Shown piece by piece: positions 53,508 to 62,719 of a stretch of DNA of 64,000 bases; position 1 is the first letter of the stretch; the number at the start of each line of letters is the position of its first letter. The notes below the pieces were generated by a model. That model worked only from the letters and a program-made list of their open reading frames with translations, searched no databases and was not told where the DNA came from. The stretch is from the NCBI RefSeq assembly GCF_000505545.1, contig NZ_AYTB01000013.1, positions 266,694 through 330,693 on the forward strand. The letters are read 5' to 3'. The position numbers were made by a program, and so were the translations under genes. Source of the DNA: Kurthia huakuii LAM0618 (GTDB taxonomy: Bacteria; Bacillota; Bacilli; Bacillales_A; Planococcaceae).

Positions 53508-54245
53508 ATGAGTATTTTTATTTTAGAAGATGATATTATGCAAGGACAATATTTGAAGAGTCAAATATTAAACATAGTACAAAAGTTAAACATTCCGTAT
53601 GACTTTATTGAAGTAACTAGTAAGCCAAATGAAATTTTAGAACAGATTGCACAGTGTACATACATACCTATTTACTTTCTAGATATTGAAATAAAAAATG
53701 AACTACGTAAAGGACTTGATGTAGCACAGGAAATCAGAAATCTTGATCCGCACGGTATTATTGTTTTTATTACTACTCATGCAGAACTTGCCCCGATCTC
53801 ATACCAATACATGGTATCTGCTTTAACATTTATTGATAAAAACATGCCGTTAATAGAACGCCAGCAATTATTAAAAGAAACATTGAAGCATTACCAAATA
53901 CGAAATAATAACATTATTGCAGAAGATTTTCTTATTATTGAAAATCGCTTTAGTCATGTAAAGGTGCCATTTGAAACCGTAGAATATATTATGACTGATG
54001 AACCCCATCGTTTAAGCCTTATTACAACTACTCAAATCATTCAGTTTTATGGCACGCTAAAAGAAATTGAGCTCATCGACGAACGATTAATCCGCTGTCA
54101 TAAATCTTTTCTCGTTAACTGTCGACAGATTGAACGTATAGAAAAAACAACCCAACAATTGATGTTGAAAACCGGAAAAACCGTCCCTGTTTCTCGTCGT
54201 ATGATACACTACTTTCAAAAAAAATTAAAAGAGGAAGAAAAATAA
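53508..54245 (+). CDS. LytTR response regulator, AgrA/ComE-like
   Basis: 245 residues: receiver with Asp59 (YFLDIEI) and acidic pair EDD at residues 7-9, LytTR DNA-binding domain at 135-240 (CHKSFLVNCRQI, VPVSRRMIHYF). GGAGG upstream. Stop and next ATG overlap (TAATG), as expected for a partner gene, but that gene is broken by the transposon. It is therefore likely an orphan regulator without its own kinase. Confidence 0.87.
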   Translation: MSIFILEDDIMQGQYLKSQILNIVQKLNIPYDFIEVTSKPNEILEQIAQCTYIPIYFLDIEIKNELRKGLDVAQEIRNLDPHGIIVFITTHAELAPISYQYMVSALTFIDKNMPLIERQQLLKETLKHYQIRNNNIIAEDFLIIENRFSHVKVPFETVEYIMTDEPHRLSLITTTQIIQFYGTLKEIELIDERLIRCHKSFLVNCRQIERIEKTTQQLMLKTGKTVPVSRRMIHYFQKKLKEEEK

Positions 54246-54340
54246 TGCTCATCATTTTATGGTTTATGCGAGGGGTATGTCATCTTTCTTTTTTTTATTG
54301 GTTAGTAAATCGACACTGCTCAATGCGACATATTCTTGTT
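54245..54340 (+). pseudogene. 5' fragment of gene cut by Tn3 insertion
   Basis: ATG overlaps the LytTR stop; the frame reads MLIILWFMRGVCHLSFFYWL and a few more codons before hitting the transposon IR at 54341. The hydrophobic start and position suggest the N terminus of an AgrC-like GHKL kinase. It could instead be the start of the lipoprotein on the far side, since the frames agree, but HCSMRHILVGC is a poor signal peptide. Confidence 0.55.
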
Positions 54341-54414
54341 GGGGTCCCGTCAGAAAAATGCGGATTTACAACGTTAAGGGATTTTTTCTGACGGAAACGC
54401 CTATTTTAACAACG

Positions 54415-57378
54415 TTAAGGAATTCGTAATGGGCGAAGTTCCCTTGGATTGTGGCTATTTTCTGACCTAAAATGGTATTCACCTAAGAAATTAATATGCT
54501 CCCAACCGAGTGGAGAAATATGAGGTAATAGTTCTTCTTTGAAATGTCCTTGGCTCTTTTGGTGTTCAAGTGCCTCCGTTAAATAAATCGTATTCCACAC
54601 GCTAATGGCGTTAATAATGATATTTAGGGCGCTGGCACGTTGTAATTGATGCTGCATTGTTCGTTCTCGCAGCTCACCTTGTTTCCCAAAGAAAATCGCA
54701 CGTGCTAGCGCATTCATTGCCTCACCTTTGTTCAAGCCCTTTTGAATTTTCCTTCGTAATGACTCATCTGAAATATAATTTAAAATGAAAATTGTTTTTT
54801 CAATTCGTCCCATTTCTCTTAAAGCTGTGGCCAAACTATTTTGTCTTGCATAAGATCCTAGCTTGCCCATGATGAGCGAGGCAGACACCGTTCCTTCACG
54901 TAAAGAGTGTGCTAAACGCAAGCATTCTTCGTAATTTTCCTGAATGATTCTTGTGTTAATTTGACCACGTAAGAGCGCATTTAATTTGGGATACTCTTTC
55001 GTTTGTTTAAAAGTAAATAGCTTGGCATCTGATAAATCTCGAATTCTTGGCGCAAACTTGAAGCCTAATAGGTGCGTTAAGCCAAAAATTTGATCGGTAT
55101 AGCCCGCTGTATCGGTGTAATGCTCTTCAATCGTTAAATCTGTTTCGTGATGTAATAAGCCATCTAACACATGAATGGCATCTCTTGAATTGGTATGAAT
55201 AATTTTAGTGTAATAGGATGAAAACTGATCACTTGTAAAGCGATAAATGGTTGTGCCTTTTCCTGTGCCATAATGTGGATTGGCTTCTGTGTGTAAGGAA
55301 GAAACGCTTACTTGCATACGCATGCCATCGGAGGAAGATGTTGTGCCGTCCCCCCAATACGAAGCCATTTTCAACCGGTGCTGATAATTCACTAAGGTCG
55401 CTTGTGCGCGATTCATTGCATCTTCATGCATACGCCAATGAGCGACATTGGCCAATTGTTTATAGGTTACACCTGGTGTTGCATCAGCCATTTTACTTAA
55501 ACCAATATTTGTCCCCATGCCGATTAAAGCAGCCATGAGCAACACGGTTTCCTCTTTGTCAGGTTTCCGATTTGATGAAGCATGTGTAAATTGCTCATGA
55601 AAGCCTGTTAAATGTGCAACGTCCATTAAGAGATCGGTTAATTTGATACGTGGTAACAGCTTATATAAACTTGCGCTATACGCTTGTGCCTCTGCTGGAA
55701 TATCTTTTTCTAATCGTGCTAACGATAAGCGTCCTTTTTCAAGTGAAACGCCATCTAAGTCTTTTAAATTCGTGGTTAACCATTTCAAACGTTCCTCTAA
55801 GCTTGCCATTCGCTCTTGCAAGTACTCTTCAAAAGCAATAGGGACAGCGAGTCGCGTTTGTTGTTTGTCAGTTTGCCACTGTTCAGTTGTAAATAAATAT
55901 TCCTCAAAATCTCGGTATTGCTTACTTCCCTCAATGGAAATATCCCCAGCTCGTACGTGCTCACGTAATTCAGTTAAAACAGCCATTTCATAATAGTGAC
56001 GATTAATGGAGCCGTCTTCCTCATATAAATGCTTTTTCCATCGTGCAGAAATAAAGTTGATAGGTGCATCAATAGGTACTTTTCGTTTCCCAGCATCGTT
56101 CATCTCACGTAATAGCTCAACGGCTTCTAGTAAAGGTTCATTTGCTTTTGTTGAACGAAAATCAAGCACACGCAGCAGCGTTGGTGTGTATTTACGAAGA
56201 GCGTAAAAGCGTTTTTGCAATAAGTCTAAATAATCGTAATCCGATGGTCGTGCAAGCTCCTTTGCTTCTTCAATGGACGTAACAAATGTGTCCCACTTTA
56301 AAACGGATTCTAATACTTCAAAAACATTCAGGTTCTCTTGTTTTGCCTTAATAAGTGCCTGCCCAATGTTTGTGAAATGAATAATTTTTTCGTTTAATTT
56401 CTTGCCGTTTTTTCGTTGGATTTCTTCTTGAGCTTTACGCCCTTTTGATAATAAGCTCAAAATTTGTCGGTCATGAATTTCAAAGGCTTTATCGGTTAGT
56501 TCTTGTGCTAGCTCCAGCAAGTACACAACTAAAATGGCGTAGCGTTTGTTTTCTTTAAAATTACGAAATGCATACGGCTCATAGCGTGTTCCAAGTCGAG
56601 CGAGCTGGCTTAATCGGTTTCGATGAATCGTATGTAATGAACGGTCATTTAACGCCATATCTCGTATAAATTCTATCCGTTCAATGACTTTTAAAAAGGT
56701 ATCTGGTGAAGGGAACCCCATCGGCTCTTTCAGCCAGCCAAGTGGTGTTTTATTGGATTCGGTTGCACTCGTTGGTACAATCAATGTTTCTAATTTTTCT
56801 ATTTGCGTAAGTGTTAATGCATGATAAATCCGATTAAATATCCTTTCTTCAGCTCGGTCACGTGTTTCCCATACAACCCGTTCAAGCGTTGTTAAAGCAG
56901 GGAAAATGATTTTCTGTTGGCGTAAGTATTCAAAGCATGCATTTAATAAATACATCGAATCTCCGTTCTCTAAGGCTAGAAGCAGCAGGTGCTTGGAAAG
57001 CTGTCGATATTCCTTACTTGTGAATTCTTGATAACCGTACACTTTACGAATTTCCTTTAAGTGATCCCATAATGTATTTTCCCTTTGCCCATAAGAATGA
57101 ATGGCTGCTGCTGGGACATTGATTTGTTGAGCGATGTACTGGATAACGCTATGTGGGATGCTTTTAAGGTGCGTATAGGACCATCCCGGATAGCGTAAAA
57201 CCGCAAGCTGCACAGCAAAGCCTAAGCGATTGTCTTCACGTCTTCGTTTTAAAATAATGGCTAAATCCTGCTCTGAAAACGTATAGTATGTCCCTAAAAT
57301 CGATTCATCCGTTGGGATTTGCATGAGTTCATTTCGTTGATTGTCAGTTAATAATTCTCTTCCTCTTGAAATTTTCAT
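54415..57378 (-). CDS. tnpA: Tn3-family transposase TnpA
   Basis: 987 residues, full length for the family. N-terminal DNA-binding DUF4158 region, C-terminal DDE domain with WGDGTTSSSDGMRM (first Asp about 684) and YTDTAGYTDQIFGL (second Asp about 756). Its stop codon lies inside the subterminal ACAACGTTAAGG repeat. No frameshift seen, so probably functional. Confidence 0.95.
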   Translation of the reverse strand: MKISRGRELLTDNQRNELMQIPTDESILGTYYTFSEQDLAIILKRRREDNRLGFAVQLAVLRYPGWSYTHLKSIPHSVIQYIAQQINVPAAAIHSYGQRENTLWDHLKEIRKVYGYQEFTSKEYRQLSKHLLLLALENGDSMYLLNACFEYLRQQKIIFPALTTLERVVWETRDRAEERIFNRIYHALTLTQIEKLETLIVPTSATESNKTPLGWLKEPMGFPSPDTFLKVIERIEFIRDMALNDRSLHTIHRNRLSQLARLGTRYEPYAFRNFKENKRYAILVVYLLELAQELTDKAFEIHDRQILSLLSKGRKAQEEIQRKNGKKLNEKIIHFTNIGQALIKAKQENLNVFEVLESVLKWDTFVTSIEEAKELARPSDYDYLDLLQKRFYALRKYTPTLLRVLDFRSTKANEPLLEAVELLREMNDAGKRKVPIDAPINFISARWKKHLYEEDGSINRHYYEMAVLTELREHVRAGDISIEGSKQYRDFEEYLFTTEQWQTDKQQTRLAVPIAFEEYLQERMASLEERLKWLTTNLKDLDGVSLEKGRLSLARLEKDIPAEAQAYSASLYKLLPRIKLTDLLMDVAHLTGFHEQFTHASSNRKPDKEETVLLMAALIGMGTNIGLSKMADATPGVTYKQLANVAHWRMHEDAMNRAQATLVNYQHRLKMASYWGDGTTSSSDGMRMQVSVSSLHTEANPHYGTGKGTTIYRFTSDQFSSYYTKIIHTNSRDAIHVLDGLLHHETDLTIEEHYTDTAGYTDQIFGLTHLLGFKFAPRIRDLSDAKLFTFKQTKEYPKLNALLRGQINTRIIQENYEECLRLAHSLREGTVSASLIMGKLGSYARQNSLATALREMGRIEKTIFILNYISDESLRRKIQKGLNKGEAMNALARAIFFGKQGELRERTMQHQLQRASALNIIINAISVWNTIYLTEALEHQKSQGHFKEELLPHISPLGWEHINFLGEYHFRSENSHNPRELRPLRIP

Positions 57379-57682
57379 TTTCTATCAACTTCCGTCATTT
57401 TATTTTTCACATTAAAATAGTTTAAACCATTTTAATGTTCCATCGTCATCAAAAGTTAAGGATTTATAAAATTAACTAAAATGTGCTTTATGTTATTTTC
57501 TTTCTTTTAAATTACGTTATTTATGTTTCTGAGAACTTGTATAAATTTGAATTAATTGACATGTGAAAATAGCCATTAATCCGAAATTCTGGATTAATGG
57601 CTATTTATTATGCGTACCAGAAAGGTACACTATTTTTATAATTCGGTCTTACTTACCTAATAGGTTTAATTGAGAGTTCAAG
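57379..57682. other. Intergenic with perfect terminator hairpin
   Basis: 304 bp, AT-rich. Contains the hairpin 57568-57605 (AATAGCCATTAATCC / GGATTAATGGCTATT, 8-nt loop), terminator of the cargo gene on the minus strand. Confidence 0.65.
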
Positions 57683-59050
57683 TTAATTATACATTGAATA
57701 AGCAAAGTGATATAGAATACTTTCACTAGAGTTCACTTCATTATTACCCGAAAACACTAACAATGGAATAATGTCGTAATAATGTGTGCTTGAAATATTA
57801 TAGAAAGAATAATTTCCAGCAGCAGGTCCAATATTATTAATTGAAATACTGAAATTTCCTGAACCATCTGTATACCCAGTATTTGAATGTACTGTATTGT
57901 TAATAGTGCGGACTACTGCTACTGTAACAGGAGCATTTTTGGCTAATGTGCCATTAGCATTTTTAAGTTGCCCATTTACAGTAATATTGCTTTTAATACG
58001 CCAGTACCTTCCATAACCATAGTCGACTTTCCCTTGGACACCGCCATCAGAAGTAATAGATGTAATTGTTGCATTAGCAGTAGAAGTAACAGGCTCTTGT
58101 ACACTAAATACATATTCTTGATTTAATGTGTCTGTAGAAAGAGGTGTTATACGAATCAAATATTGACCCGCAGGGAAATTAATAGAGTAATTTACATTTG
58201 GATTCAACGTTAGTAAATAATTAAGGTTTGTATCAAAAAAATCGATTTGGTAATTTGATGATAAAGAACGCATGTTTACAATAAGTTCTTTACTAGACGT
58301 AATATTTAGATATGACCAGTCCGTATCAAACCCATTATCTATTGTGTCTCTTGTATAAAGAGTATTTGTATATGAATTCGCTTGCCAAATATTATCATTA
58401 GGCTCATTTTCACTATAAGTAGCAGAATGCTTGATAATAAAAGCATAAGGATTAACAGCGTCAAATCCTTGAACTGATTGGACAAGAATATAGTATGTTC
58501 CAACTTCAACAATCTTACTAATTTGTTCATGTACACCTGGACCATATGTAGATGAAACTTGTTCTTCAAGTTCGTTTGTTGATTCATTAAGTTTGAAAAC
58601 ATGTAAATTATAATCTACCGAAGTAGAAGCGATAGTTTCCAGATAAACCGTTAATTTCCCTGGTGAAGTTACTGTATATTCATAAGCATTAACTTGTCCT
58701 TCCTCTGTAATAAGATCCGTATATACCAAATCTGGACTTAATGAATATGAACTAATTTGAGAATCCTCAGACTGCATCCTATTTGTCTTTAAAGGATTAA
58801 CTAATTTTTCTTCCATTTCCTTTTTTGTATTAATATTAATTGCATTACTAGTATCTAATGTTCTTTGCTCTACTTCTACGATGTTAGATTTTTTTTCAAT
58901 AACTTTAATTTCGTTATCTTCTGTTTTCTTGACTTCTTGTATGTTTACATCTGTCAAAAGTGTATTGGATGATGTACTATTATCACTAGCAAAGGCTAGA
59001 GACGGTATCATCAAAACCGCTACAAGAGAAGCCATAATAATTTTTTTCAT
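57683..59050 (-). CDS. Secreted PPC-domain protein, transposon cargo
   Basis: 455 residues. Signal peptide MKKIIMASLVAVLMIPSLAFA, then a low-complexity stretch to about 110. Two PPC-like beta domains follow (YSENEPNDNIWQANSY and DTDWSYLNITSSKELIVNM), then a C-terminal beta domain rich in N/S/T/Y. PPC domains usually accompany secreted proteases, but no protease motif is seen. GGAGAAT ribosome site. Strongly AT-biased, unlike host genes. Confidence 0.8.
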   Translation of the reverse strand: MKKIIMASLVAVLMIPSLAFASDNSTSSNTLLTDVNIQEVKKTEDNEIKVIEKKSNIVEVEQRTLDTSNAININTKKEMEEKLVNPLKTNRMQSEDSQISSYSLSPDLVYTDLITEEGQVNAYEYTVTSPGKLTVYLETIASTSVDYNLHVFKLNESTNELEEQVSSTYGPGVHEQISKIVEVGTYYILVQSVQGFDAVNPYAFIIKHSATYSENEPNDNIWQANSYTNTLYTRDTIDNGFDTDWSYLNITSSKELIVNMRSLSSNYQIDFFDTNLNYLLTLNPNVNYSINFPAGQYLIRITPLSTDTLNQEYVFSVQEPVTSTANATITSITSDGGVQGKVDYGYGRYWRIKSNITVNGQLKNANGTLAKNAPVTVAVVRTINNTVHSNTGYTDGSGNFSISINNIGPAAGNYSFYNISSTHYYDIIPLLVFSGNNEVNSSESILYHFAYSMYN

Positions 59051-59263
59051 GCTACATTCTCCTTTATCTTGGTTTATTCGTATTCAGTTTGAACATCTTC
59101 CAGATAAACTTGAATACAATATAAATTATAACAAAAAAGTAAAAATAATACATTAATTATCCGAAACTAAAATTAAATTTGGATATTTTTAACACTCGAA
59201 AGGGTAATATTAACAAAATTAAAAGGAGACCGATAGTAAAATTAAGAAAGGAGATGAGAGGAT

Positions 59264-60067
59264 TTGAATATTTTAAACAATAAGAAGTTAAATTTGGCAC
59301 ATTCTATGTCATTAAAAAATCATTCATTAATTAAGAATAAGGAATTAAAACAAATTGAAGAACAAGCAAAAGTAAGCATAAAAAATAACTCTACTATCAC
59401 GAACAGAGGAAATGCTTCAATAAATCCATCAGAAATTAAAGTAAATGTTACAGGTGAAATGGCTCACTTCAATTTTATTAAGGATATGGATGAACTGAGC
59501 TTAGATGAGAAGAGAAAAATCGATATGTTGATAAAGAAAAGTATTGAAAAGCCAAAAGGTGGTACAGGTGATTATTTCGTAATGGACCGTGCCCAAACGA
59601 ATGCACAATTGCAACTGATTGCTGATAAATTGATTCCTGAAAAATACAAAGACCAGATGAATAAGGCCATTAAAAGCTATCAAGAGGATGGTTTGAACTT
59701 TCAAGTTAAAATCTATGAAGCTGCACAAGAACGTATGGATAAACTAAGCTCTAAATATCCAACATTAGGTAAGAAAACAATCGCAACGACCGGAATAAAA
59801 ACATTACAAGAACAAGAAAAAAAGATGGTTGGCTTTTATAATCAACTAGATTTATCTAGCCAATCAAATTTCGTTCAGTCTTTTGAAACAATTTTAACGA
59901 ACTTTAAAGAAAATCAATTGCAATTAAAAAATAGTCCTGAAGATGTTTTGAATCAATTTCAAGATGAACTTCGTGCAAAGTGGAATGATTTTGCCACACT
60001 ATTTAATGACTCAAAGATTTATAAACATCCAACCGTTAATAATTCTGTGATTGATGTGCGCCTTTAA
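59264..60067 (+). CDS. Unknown transposon cargo ORF
   Basis: 267 residues from TTG 59264, 10 nt after AGAAAGGAG. Hydrophilic, lysine- and glutamine-rich, largely helical (LIADKLIPEKYKDQMNKAIKSY). No signal peptide and no domain I recognise. Divergent from the PPC gene and followed by a terminator (60085-60123). Confidence 0.65.
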   Translation: MNILNNKKLNLAHSMSLKNHSLIKNKELKQIEEQAKVSIKNNSTITNRGNASINPSEIKVNVTGEMAHFNFIKDMDELSLDEKRKIDMLIKKSIEKPKGGTGDYFVMDRAQTNAQLQLIADKLIPEKYKDQMNKAIKSYQEDGLNFQVKIYEAAQERMDKLSSKYPTLGKKTIATTGIKTLQEQEKKMVGFYNQLDLSSQSNFVQSFETILTNFKENQLQLKNSPEDVLNQFQDELRAKWNDFATLFNDSKIYKHPTVNNSVIDVRL

Positions 60068-60084
60068 AATAATTAAGTGTTTAT

Positions 60085-60123
60085 AAACCGTCTCAAAAGC
60101 CATTGTTTTTGAGACGGTTTTCA
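60085..60123 (+). terminator. Terminator after cargo ORF
   Basis: AAACCGTCTCAAAA / TTTTTGAGACGGTTT stem, 6-nt loop, T-rich. Confidence 0.85.
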
Positions 60124-60197
60124 TTTCAGTAATTTTCATTCGTATTTCTAGCTAAATGCTGTTTCAAAACTTTGCTCAAAATCTATGTTTCAAAAAG

Positions 60198-60233
60198 CCC
60201 CCTTTGTGATATAGATTTGTATATCAAAGGGGG
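60198..60233 (+). promoter_or_regulatory. Hairpin sequestering tnpR ribosome site
   Basis: CCCCCTTT (60198-60205) pairs AAAGGGGG (60226-60233), and GATATA pairs TATATC inside after a 2-nt bulge. AAAGGGGG is the ribosome site, 6 nt ahead of the tnpR ATG. The same inverted repeat could alternatively be a res subsite bound by the resolvase. Confidence 0.6.
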
Positions 60234-60239
60234 AAAACG

Positions 60240-60809
60240 ATGGCTTCTTATACTTATGGCTATGCACGAGTGAGTACACGACAGCAGGAATTGAATCGAC
60301 AGTTAGATTTATTGAAGCAGTACAATTGCCACGAGATTTTAACGGAGAAATTATCTGGAACGAAAACAGATCGTCCGGAATTAAATCGGCTGAAGGATAA
60401 ATTGCGACCAGGAGACATGGTAATCGTAGAAAGCTTTTCTCGATTAGGGAGAAGTACGAAGGATTTAATTGAATTAGTTGCGTATTTCGAAGAACGAGAA
60501 ATTAAGCTACTGAGCGTTAAAGAAAACTTTGATACTTCAACACCACAAGGGAAATTAATGATGACGGTTTTCCAAGCATTCAGCCAGTTTGAACGTGATT
60601 TAATTGTCCAACGAACGAAGGAAGGACTAATTAGTGCTAGAGCAAGAGGGCGTCAAGGTGGGCGTCCGAAAGTGAATGAACGTGAACTAAAAAAAGCCCT
60701 CAATTTATATAGATCCGAACAGTATAGTGTGAGTGAAATTGTTGAAATGACAGGGATTAGTCGTGCTACACTTTATCGCTATTTAAAACAAGAGCAGCCC
60801 AACAGTTAA
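60240..60809 (+). CDS. tnpR: Serine resolvase TnpR
   Basis: 189 residues. Catalytic Ser12 in YARVSTRQQ, ESFSRLGRST, DTSTPQGKLMMTVFQAFSQFERDLI helix E and C-terminal HTH (YSVSEIVEMTGISRATLYRYL). Resolves cointegrates made by TnpA. Terminated by AAAACAAGAGCA / TGCTCTTGTTTT (60785-60830). Confidence 0.94.
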   Translation: MASYTYGYARVSTRQQELNRQLDLLKQYNCHEILTEKLSGTKTDRPELNRLKDKLRPGDMVIVESFSRLGRSTKDLIELVAYFEEREIKLLSVKENFDTSTPQGKLMMTVFQAFSQFERDLIVQRTKEGLISARARGRQGGRPKVNERELKKALNLYRSEQYSVSEIVEMTGISRATLYRYLKQEQPNS

Positions 60810-60881
60810 CGTTGTGCATGCTCTTGTTTTGTGTCCGTTTTTCCTTAACGTTGTAAATCCGCATTTTTCTGACGGGACCCC

Positions 60882-61216
60882 TCGTTGGTTGTGGAAATCA
60901 AGTAGATGATGCAACTGCCCAAAAATATAGTGACAAAGCAACTAGCATCGTAACAAAACTGAATGCAGGCGCGTATACTGATATTACAAAGCAATTTGAT
61001 GCTACAATGAAAGCTAACTTAAGTGCTACACAATTAGCTGAAATACAACCAATTATTGAAAAATCAGGTACTTTTAAAAAAATAGAAAAACAATCTGTGG
61101 AAGAAAAAGATGGTATGACAACTGTTATACTCGTTGCAAAATATCAAAATGATAAACGTGTGTATACTATTTCATACAATGAAGAAAATCAAATTTCGGG
61201 ATTATATGTGAAATAA
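60882..61216 (+). pseudogene. 5'-truncated DUF3887-type lipoprotein
   Basis: From the transposon edge the frame reads TTGGTTGTGGA as LVGCGNQVDDATAQKYSDKAT, so the lipobox Cys and the whole mature domain are kept but the start codon and most of the signal peptide are lost. NAGAYTDITKQFDATMKANLS and ISGLYVK match DUF3887 proteins. Not expressible as a lipoprotein. Confidence 0.7.
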
Positions 61217-61237
61217 CGAAAATTTCCAATAGCGTTC

Positions 61238-61278
61238 AAAAATCCAGAAGCATCTATTCTATGCTTCTGGATTTTTAT
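61238..61278. terminator. Convergent terminator
   Basis: AAATCCAGAAGCAT / ATGCTTCTGGATTTTT, perfect 14-bp stem. Confidence 0.9.
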
Positions 61279-61286
61279 TTGAACGA

Positions 61287-62162
61287 TTAACCTTTTTTTG
61301 CAGCTTCAAGCTCCGCAATATCAATCTTCTTCATTTGTAAAATCGCTCGTGTCATCCGTTCTTTTTCATCAGGAGTAGCTGTAAACAATTCATCCATCGA
61401 ATCCGGCACAATTTGCCACGAGACACCATAGGCATCTTTAACCCAGCCGCATTGCTCTGATTCAGGTACTGCCGATAAGTGATTCCAAAAATAATCGATT
61501 TCTTGTTGGTCGCGACAATTAATAATAAACGATACACTTTCATTAAACGTGAAATCTGCCTCATTGCCATTGTCCGACGCAACAAATTGACTGTTGTCTA
61601 ATTGAAAGCGTAGGTAGGCTGTTTTGGCCAGTTTGTTAGGTGCCTCGCCATCTTTAAAGGCGCTTTCTTGCATAATGGCGGTGTTCTTGAAAATCTCTGT
61701 ATAGAAGCGGGCAGCCTCGGCAGCTTTCCCGCACACTTGTTGTGAAAAGAGTAAACTTGGTGTGATTTTTTGTAGGCCTGGTTCATCTGTCAGCATAAGC
61801 TGCCATGACAAGCCATAGCGATCCTGTACCCAGCAATACAATGAGCTAAATGGATATTCTCCTAGTGGCATTAGTTCCACGCCACCGTCACTCAAAGCGC
61901 TATGCAATGTCCGAAGCTCTTGTTCCGATTCACAAGCTACCATGAATGAAAAAGATGGATTGAATGTAAAAACAGGTCCACCATTAATGGCTTGTAGTTC
62001 TTGCCCAGCTACCGTAAAAGAAATAAGCTCTGCATCACCAGAAGGCGTATCTTCTAAAATGACTGAGTGCCCCATATGACTGTTATCAAATAATGAAACG
62101 TACCAATTTGCGGCTTCGCGTGCTTCTGTATCAAACCACAAATGCGTAATTAGCTTTTTCAT
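61287..62162 (-). CDS. VOC-family protein, PhnB-type, two domains
   Basis: 291 residues, two tandem beta-alpha-beta VOC domains of the 3-demethylubiquinone-methyltransferase-like (PhnB) type; HLWFDTEAREAANWYVSLF opens domain 1 and FSQQVCGKAAEAARFYTEIF domain 2; each ends in W-V-x-D-x-Y-G-x-S-W-Q. GAGGAGGG precedes ATG 62162. Overlaps tag by 4 bp. Enzymatic role unknown. Confidence 0.85.
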   Translation of the reverse strand: MKKLITHLWFDTEAREAANWYVSLFDNSHMGHSVILEDTPSGDAELISFTVAGQELQAINGGPVFTFNPSFSFMVACESEQELRTLHSALSDGGVELMPLGEYPFSSLYCWVQDRYGLSWQLMLTDEPGLQKITPSLLFSQQVCGKAAEAARFYTEIFKNTAIMQESAFKDGEAPNKLAKTAYLRFQLDNSQFVASDNGNEADFTFNESVSFIINCRDQQEIDYFWNHLSAVPESEQCGWVKDAYGVSWQIVPDSMDELFTATPDEKERMTRAILQMKKIDIAELEAAKKG

Positions 62163-62671
62163 GATTTTCCCTCCTCTTTTACGTACAAATAACATCGTTT
62201 CTCATGCGGTGCGGGAATATACCCACAAGCTATAAGAAAACTTTCGGCTGTCGTGTTGCCAACATGTTTGAAGTGCTGCCGTAATGCCGGAATCCGTTCG
62301 TCAGGTGTTAATGTATCGAGAAATTGTCGAAAGCTGCCATATTGCTGCTGAAGCATCAAAATCTGCTTAGCATTATAAATCGTCGCGGCAATTTTCATAC
62401 GATGGCGTATAATGCTTGCATCTTTTCTTAATTCCTCTTTTTTTGCTTCATCAAACTGTGCTACTTCATCAATGTTATAGTGTGCAAATGCGCGCCTAAA
62501 ACCTGCTCGTTTGTGATAAATGGTGGCCCATTTCAAGCCTGCTTGAAAAATTTCGAGCGTTAATGCTTCAAATAACGCCTCATCCGTCGCGCGCTTTGTG
62601 CCCCAAATTTCATCATGATAATGGCGCAAATCATCGTCCTGTTCACACCATTTGCAACGAAACTTCTCCAT
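62159..62671 (-). CDS. tag: DNA-3-methyladenine glycosylase I
   Basis: 170 residues. RCKWCEQDDDLRHYHDEIWG, the catalytic-pocket EALTLEIFQAGLKW and a zinc set (RCKWC, C-terminal HEKRC) match Tag. Excises 3-methyladenine from alkylated DNA. AAGAAGGTGAT favours ATG 62671. A LexA-like box lies about 35 bp upstream, so SOS control is plausible. First gene of the operon. Confidence 0.9.
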   Translation of the reverse strand: MEKFRCKWCEQDDDLRHYHDEIWGTKRATDEALFEALTLEIFQAGLKWATIYHKRAGFRRAFAHYNIDEVAQFDEAKKEELRKDASIIRHRMKIAATIYNAKQILMLQQQYGSFRQFLDTLTPDERIPALRQHFKHVGNTTAESFLIACGYIPAPHEKRCYLYVKEEGKS

Positions 62672-62705
62672 CACATCACCTTCTTTATACGAGTATACCA
62701 CAAAT

Positions 62706-62719
62706 CGAACGAATGTTCT
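62706..62719. promoter_or_regulatory. LexA (DinR) box upstream of tag
   Basis: CGAACGAATGTTCT matches the Bacillus SOS box CGAACRNRYGTTYC at 13 of 14 positions, upstream of the TATACT -10 on the minus strand (about 62694-62699). Confidence 0.65.

Larger units (their letters stand above)
54341..60881. mobile_element. Tn3-family transposon, 6541 bp
   Basis: Perfect 39-bp terminal inverted repeats starting GGGGTCCCGTCAGAAAAATG (54341-54379 and 60843-60881). Contents in order: tnpA (minus), secreted PPC protein (minus), unknown ORF (plus), tnpR (plus). Flanking pentamers are TTGTT and TCGTT, so there is no perfect 5-bp target duplication. A second ACAACGTTAAGG (54409-54420) repeats the inner end of the left IR. 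Confidence 0.93.
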
